Assembly: GCA_039821605.1 (NCBI GenBank) | Contig: JBCBNV010000003.1 | Coordinates: 62,001 to 126,000, forward strand | DNA from: CALBPI01 sp039821605 | GTDB lineage: Bacteria; Pseudomonadota; Gammaproteobacteria; Steroidobacterales; Woeseiaceae | Direction: 5' to 3' | DNA: 64,000 nt | Shown: one piece after another, positions 61,988 through 64,000 of the stretch | Numbering within the stretch: position 1 is the first letter of the stretch | Layout of the letters: the number at the start of each line of letters is the position of its first letter | Notes under the pieces: model-generated | The model's input: the letters and a program-made list of their open reading frames with translations, nothing else | Told to the model about the DNA's origin: nothing | Databases searched by the model: none | Position numbers and translations under genes: made by a program

Positions 61988-62974
61988 ATGAGCAAACCCC
62001 AAGTCGAGCTACTCGGCATCAGCAACGCGATTGTGGATGTCCTGTGCCACGTCGAACCCGAATTCGTGAGCCAGTTCGGCAATCCACCGGGCTCCATGAC
62101 GCTCATCGACAGTGATGACGCGGAGCGCATTTACGACATGATGGGACCTGCCACCGAAAGCGCCGGTGGCTCCGTTGCCAACAGCATCGCCTGTTTTGCG
62201 AGCCTGGGCGGCCGCGCCGCGTACATCGGCCGCGTCGCCGAGGACCAGCTCGGGCGCATCTTCAATCACGACATGGCCAGTATCGGTGTCGACGTTCGGC
62301 TGCCTGAAGAAACGCGCGCGGCGCCGACCGCACGCTGCCACGTGCTCATCACACCCGATGGCGAACGCACCATGCAGACGTTTCTGGGCGCCTGCACCGA
62401 AATCGCTGTCACTGACGTGACGACCGACACTGTGGGGGCACCCAAACTGCTGCTGCTCGAAGGTTACGTCTGGGACACGCCGGAAGGTCCCGCCGCCATG
62501 CAAGCGGCCATCACGCACACCCGCGCGGCTGGCGGGCGTGTGGCGCTATCGCTGTCGGATTCATTTTGCGTCGAGCGCCATCACGATACCTTCCAGACGC
62601 TGGCGCAAGGCGACGCGGACCTCGTGATCGGCAACGAGGCGGAAGTCCGCGCCCTGTTCGGCGGCGACGATCTCGACACCGTGCGCGAGCGCGCGGCCGC
62701 ATCGGGCAAACTCGTCGTCATGACCCGTCACGAACACGGCAGCGAAGTCTTCCGGGGCACGGAACATGTCGTGCAGGCCGCGGATACCGTCGAGCGCGTT
62801 GTCGATTCTACGGGTGCCGGTGATGCCTGGGTCGCGGGCTTCCTGTTTGGCGTGGCGCGCGGCTTCGCGCTTCAGGACGCCACGGCGCTCGCCACACAGT
62901 GCGCCACGCTGGCGCTGAGCCAGGTCGGCGCGCGGCCGCAGCCTTCCGCGCTCGCGGCACTCGTCGCGGAATAG
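61988..62974 (+). CDS. PfkB-family nucleoside/sugar kinase (adenosine-kinase-like)
   Basis: 328-residue ribokinase-fold kinase from ATG 61988. It has the N-terminal ELLGISNAIVDVLCHV, the GGSVANSIACFASLGG motif, and the C-terminal anion hole VDSTGAGDAWVAGFLFG with the catalytic Asp. The fold and the salvage context favour a nucleoside (adenosine) substrate; a sugar cannot be excluded. Starts 37 bases after copy B, as in a two-gene unit. Confidence 0.88.
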   Translation: MSKPQVELLGISNAIVDVLCHVEPEFVSQFGNPPGSMTLIDSDDAERIYDMMGPATESAGGSVANSIACFASLGGRAAYIGRVAEDQLGRIFNHDMASIGVDVRLPEETRAAPTARCHVLITPDGERTMQTFLGACTEIAVTDVTTDTVGAPKLLLLEGYVWDTPEGPAAMQAAITHTRAAGGRVALSLSDSFCVERHHDTFQTLAQGDADLVIGNEAEVRALFGGDDLDTVRERAAASGKLVVMTRHEHGSEVFRGTEHVVQAADTVERVVDSTGAGDAWVAGFLFGVARGFALQDATALATQCATLALSQVGARPQPSALAALVAE

Positions 62975-62981
62975 GCTTGGC

Positions 62982-63854
62982 CTAGTTCGCCACGGGGTGC
63001 CAGGTGGTCTTGATCTCCTGGAACGCGTCGATGTGCCAGGGGCTTGCCGTACGGTCGGCCGACCAATCCACGTCGTCGAACCGACGCACGCGCTTGAAAT
63101 TCTCCGCCGCAGCCTTCTCGGCCTCTGTGGCCGCATCGGCGGCCACGCCGCACAGCGCCAGCGCATTGACGTCCATGTGACCCGCCATGTGCGAGAGCAG
63201 CTCATCACGCTGGCCTGTGAGCAGATTCACGACGCCTCCGGGCACGTCGGATGCGTGCAGCACTTCGGCGAAGCTGACCGCGGACAGCGGGTGCGACTCG
63301 GAAGCCAACGCCACGACCGTGTTGCCGCCGACAATGGCGGGCAAGACAACCGATACGAGCCCGAGCAGCCCCGGACGCTCAGGCAACACGCATGCGACGA
63401 CGCCCGTCGGTTCGGGCAGCGAGAAGTTGAAGTGTGAGGAGGCCACGGGGTTGACGCTCGAGAGGATCTGCATGTACTTGTCGGCCCAGCCTGCGTAATG
63501 GATGAGCCGGTCGACGCTGGCTTCCACCTGCGCCATCGCAGCAGCTTCGGCGACACCTTCCGCGTGCAGCTCCGACGCGAACTGTGCGGCGCGGCCCTCG
63601 AGCATTTCGGCAATGCGGTAGATGATCTGGCCTCGCAGGTAAGCGCTGGCCGCTGACCAACCGGCGACCGCACTGCGCGCGGCCACCACGGCGTTACGGA
63701 AGTCCTTGCGGCTCGCGCGGCAAACGTTGACGGCGCCCGCGCCATCACCACGCTCGAAACTCACGTAGCGGCCCGACTCGGTACGCGGAAACTTGCCGCC
63801 GATGTAGAGCTTGTAGGTCTTGGCGACGTCGAGTCGCGCGCGTTCGCCGCTCAT
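62982..63854 (-). CDS. Truncated aldehyde-dehydrogenase-like protein (probable pseudoenzyme)
   Basis: 290-residue protein covering only the NAD-binding half of an aldehyde dehydrogenase. Recognisable: YIGGKFPRTESG, EPTGVVACVLPERPG, GGNTVVALASESHPLSA and DVPGGVVNLLTG. It lacks the PWN asparagine (PER instead), the FTGS motif (LCGV instead) and the whole catalytic-Cys domain, so it should not oxidise aldehydes. Its start overlaps the stop of a complete upstream ALDH by 4 bases. It may be a subunit of, or scaffold for, that enzyme; no frameshift scar is visible. Confidence 0.82.
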   Translation of the reverse strand: MSGERARLDVAKTYKLYIGGKFPRTESGRYVSFERGDGAGAVNVCRASRKDFRNAVVAARSAVAGWSAASAYLRGQIIYRIAEMLEGRAAQFASELHAEGVAEAAAMAQVEASVDRLIHYAGWADKYMQILSSVNPVASSHFNFSLPEPTGVVACVLPERPGLLGLVSVVLPAIVGGNTVVALASESHPLSAVSFAEVLHASDVPGGVVNLLTGQRDELLSHMAGHMDVNALALCGVAADAATEAEKAAAENFKRVRRFDDVDWSADRTASPWHIDAFQEIKTTWHPVAN

Positions 63855-64000
63855 GCGCCCGCCCCCATGCCGAGATCGAGATAAGCGCCCAGGCCATGCA
63901 GACCGCCCTCGCGTCCCATACCGCTCTCCTTGTAGCCGCCAAAGGGCGAGGTCGGGTCGAACTTGTTGAACGTGTTGGCCCAGACGACGCCCGCGCGAAG
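63851..64000 (-). CDS. Aldehyde dehydrogenase, C-terminal end (cut by window edge)
   Basis: The last 49 codons read RAGVVWANTFNKFDPTSPFGGYKESGMGREGG, the classical C-terminus of the aldehyde dehydrogenase family, ending in TGA at 63851-63853. The rest of the gene, including the catalytic Cys, lies beyond the window. It is translationally coupled to the shorter ALDH-like gene. Confidence 0.9.
   Translation of the reverse strand, partial: LRAGVVWANTFNKFDPTSPFGGYKESGMGREGGLHGLGAYLDLGMGAGA

Overview
The window is about 64 kb of dense, high-GC bacterial chromosome that is mostly housekeeping sequence. Gene order and protein types point to a gammaproteobacterium. The supporting blocks are metY-rimP-nusA-infB-rbfA-truB next to a 14-gene nuoA-N operon with separate nuoC and nuoD, secG-tRNA-Leu just before nuoA, recN-nadK/hrcA-grpE-dnaK-dnaJ-dapB-carA-carB-greA, and fur/bamE/rnfH/ratA/smpB. 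The tmRNA tag reads ANDDNYAIAA, a proteobacterial form. A relative of the Xanthomonadales/Chromatiales/Woeseia-like lineages is an inference from this order; I cannot name the species.

Layout. 1-6372 (minus): translation operon from initiator tRNA metY to truB, with three terminator-like hairpins and a second promoter in its leader. 6509-21195 (minus): complete complex I operon. 21355-25147 (minus): tandem terminators, tRNA-Leu(GAG), secG, tpiA, glmM, folP and the ftsH terminator. 25148-28217: rlmE-ftsH (minus) diverging from yhbY (plus). 28231-39008 (minus): hrcA-grpE-dnaK-dnaJ-dapB-carA-carB-greA, with sigma-32-type promoters overlapping the hrcA and grpE stop codons. 39129-45381: nadK-recN, fur, bamE, rnfH-ratA-Na+ symporter, smpB. 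45394-47299 (minus): arsenic operon arsR-arsI-acr3, with a palindromic operator at an apparently leaderless arsR promoter. 47410-49253 (plus): a cupin_8 (JmjC-like) protein coupled to an RhlA/PhaG-like acyltransferase. 49339-49698: ssrA (tmRNA). 49755-51566: a flippase-like membrane protein and a sulfotransferase whose recognisable ends meet tail to tail with no stop codon between them. 51684-55402: secreted hypothetical protein, NTF2-like protein, small heat-shock gene with a ROSE-like RNA thermometer, exported amidohydrolase, cysteine hydrolase. 55378-64000: nucleoside salvage region (tdk, upp, lipoprotein, cdd, nupC, deoA, two divergent paralogous phosphoribosyltransferases, a PfkB kinase, and a tandem aldehyde dehydrogenase pair cut by the window edge).

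Working together: the nuo operon supplies the proton-pumping NADH dehydrogenase. The chaperone genes, ftsH and hsp20 form the proteostasis set, and three of the heat-shock transcripts appear to share the same promoter architecture. The last 9 kb looks like a uptake-and-breakdown route for (deoxy)nucleosides ending in aldehyde oxidation. I found no CRISPR array, prophage, IS element or recognised defence system. The least ordinary parts are the cupin_8/RhlA-like pair, the stop-less convergent pair, the paralogous phosphoribosyltransferase pair, the ALDH pseudoenzyme and the RNA/promoter regulatory elements.
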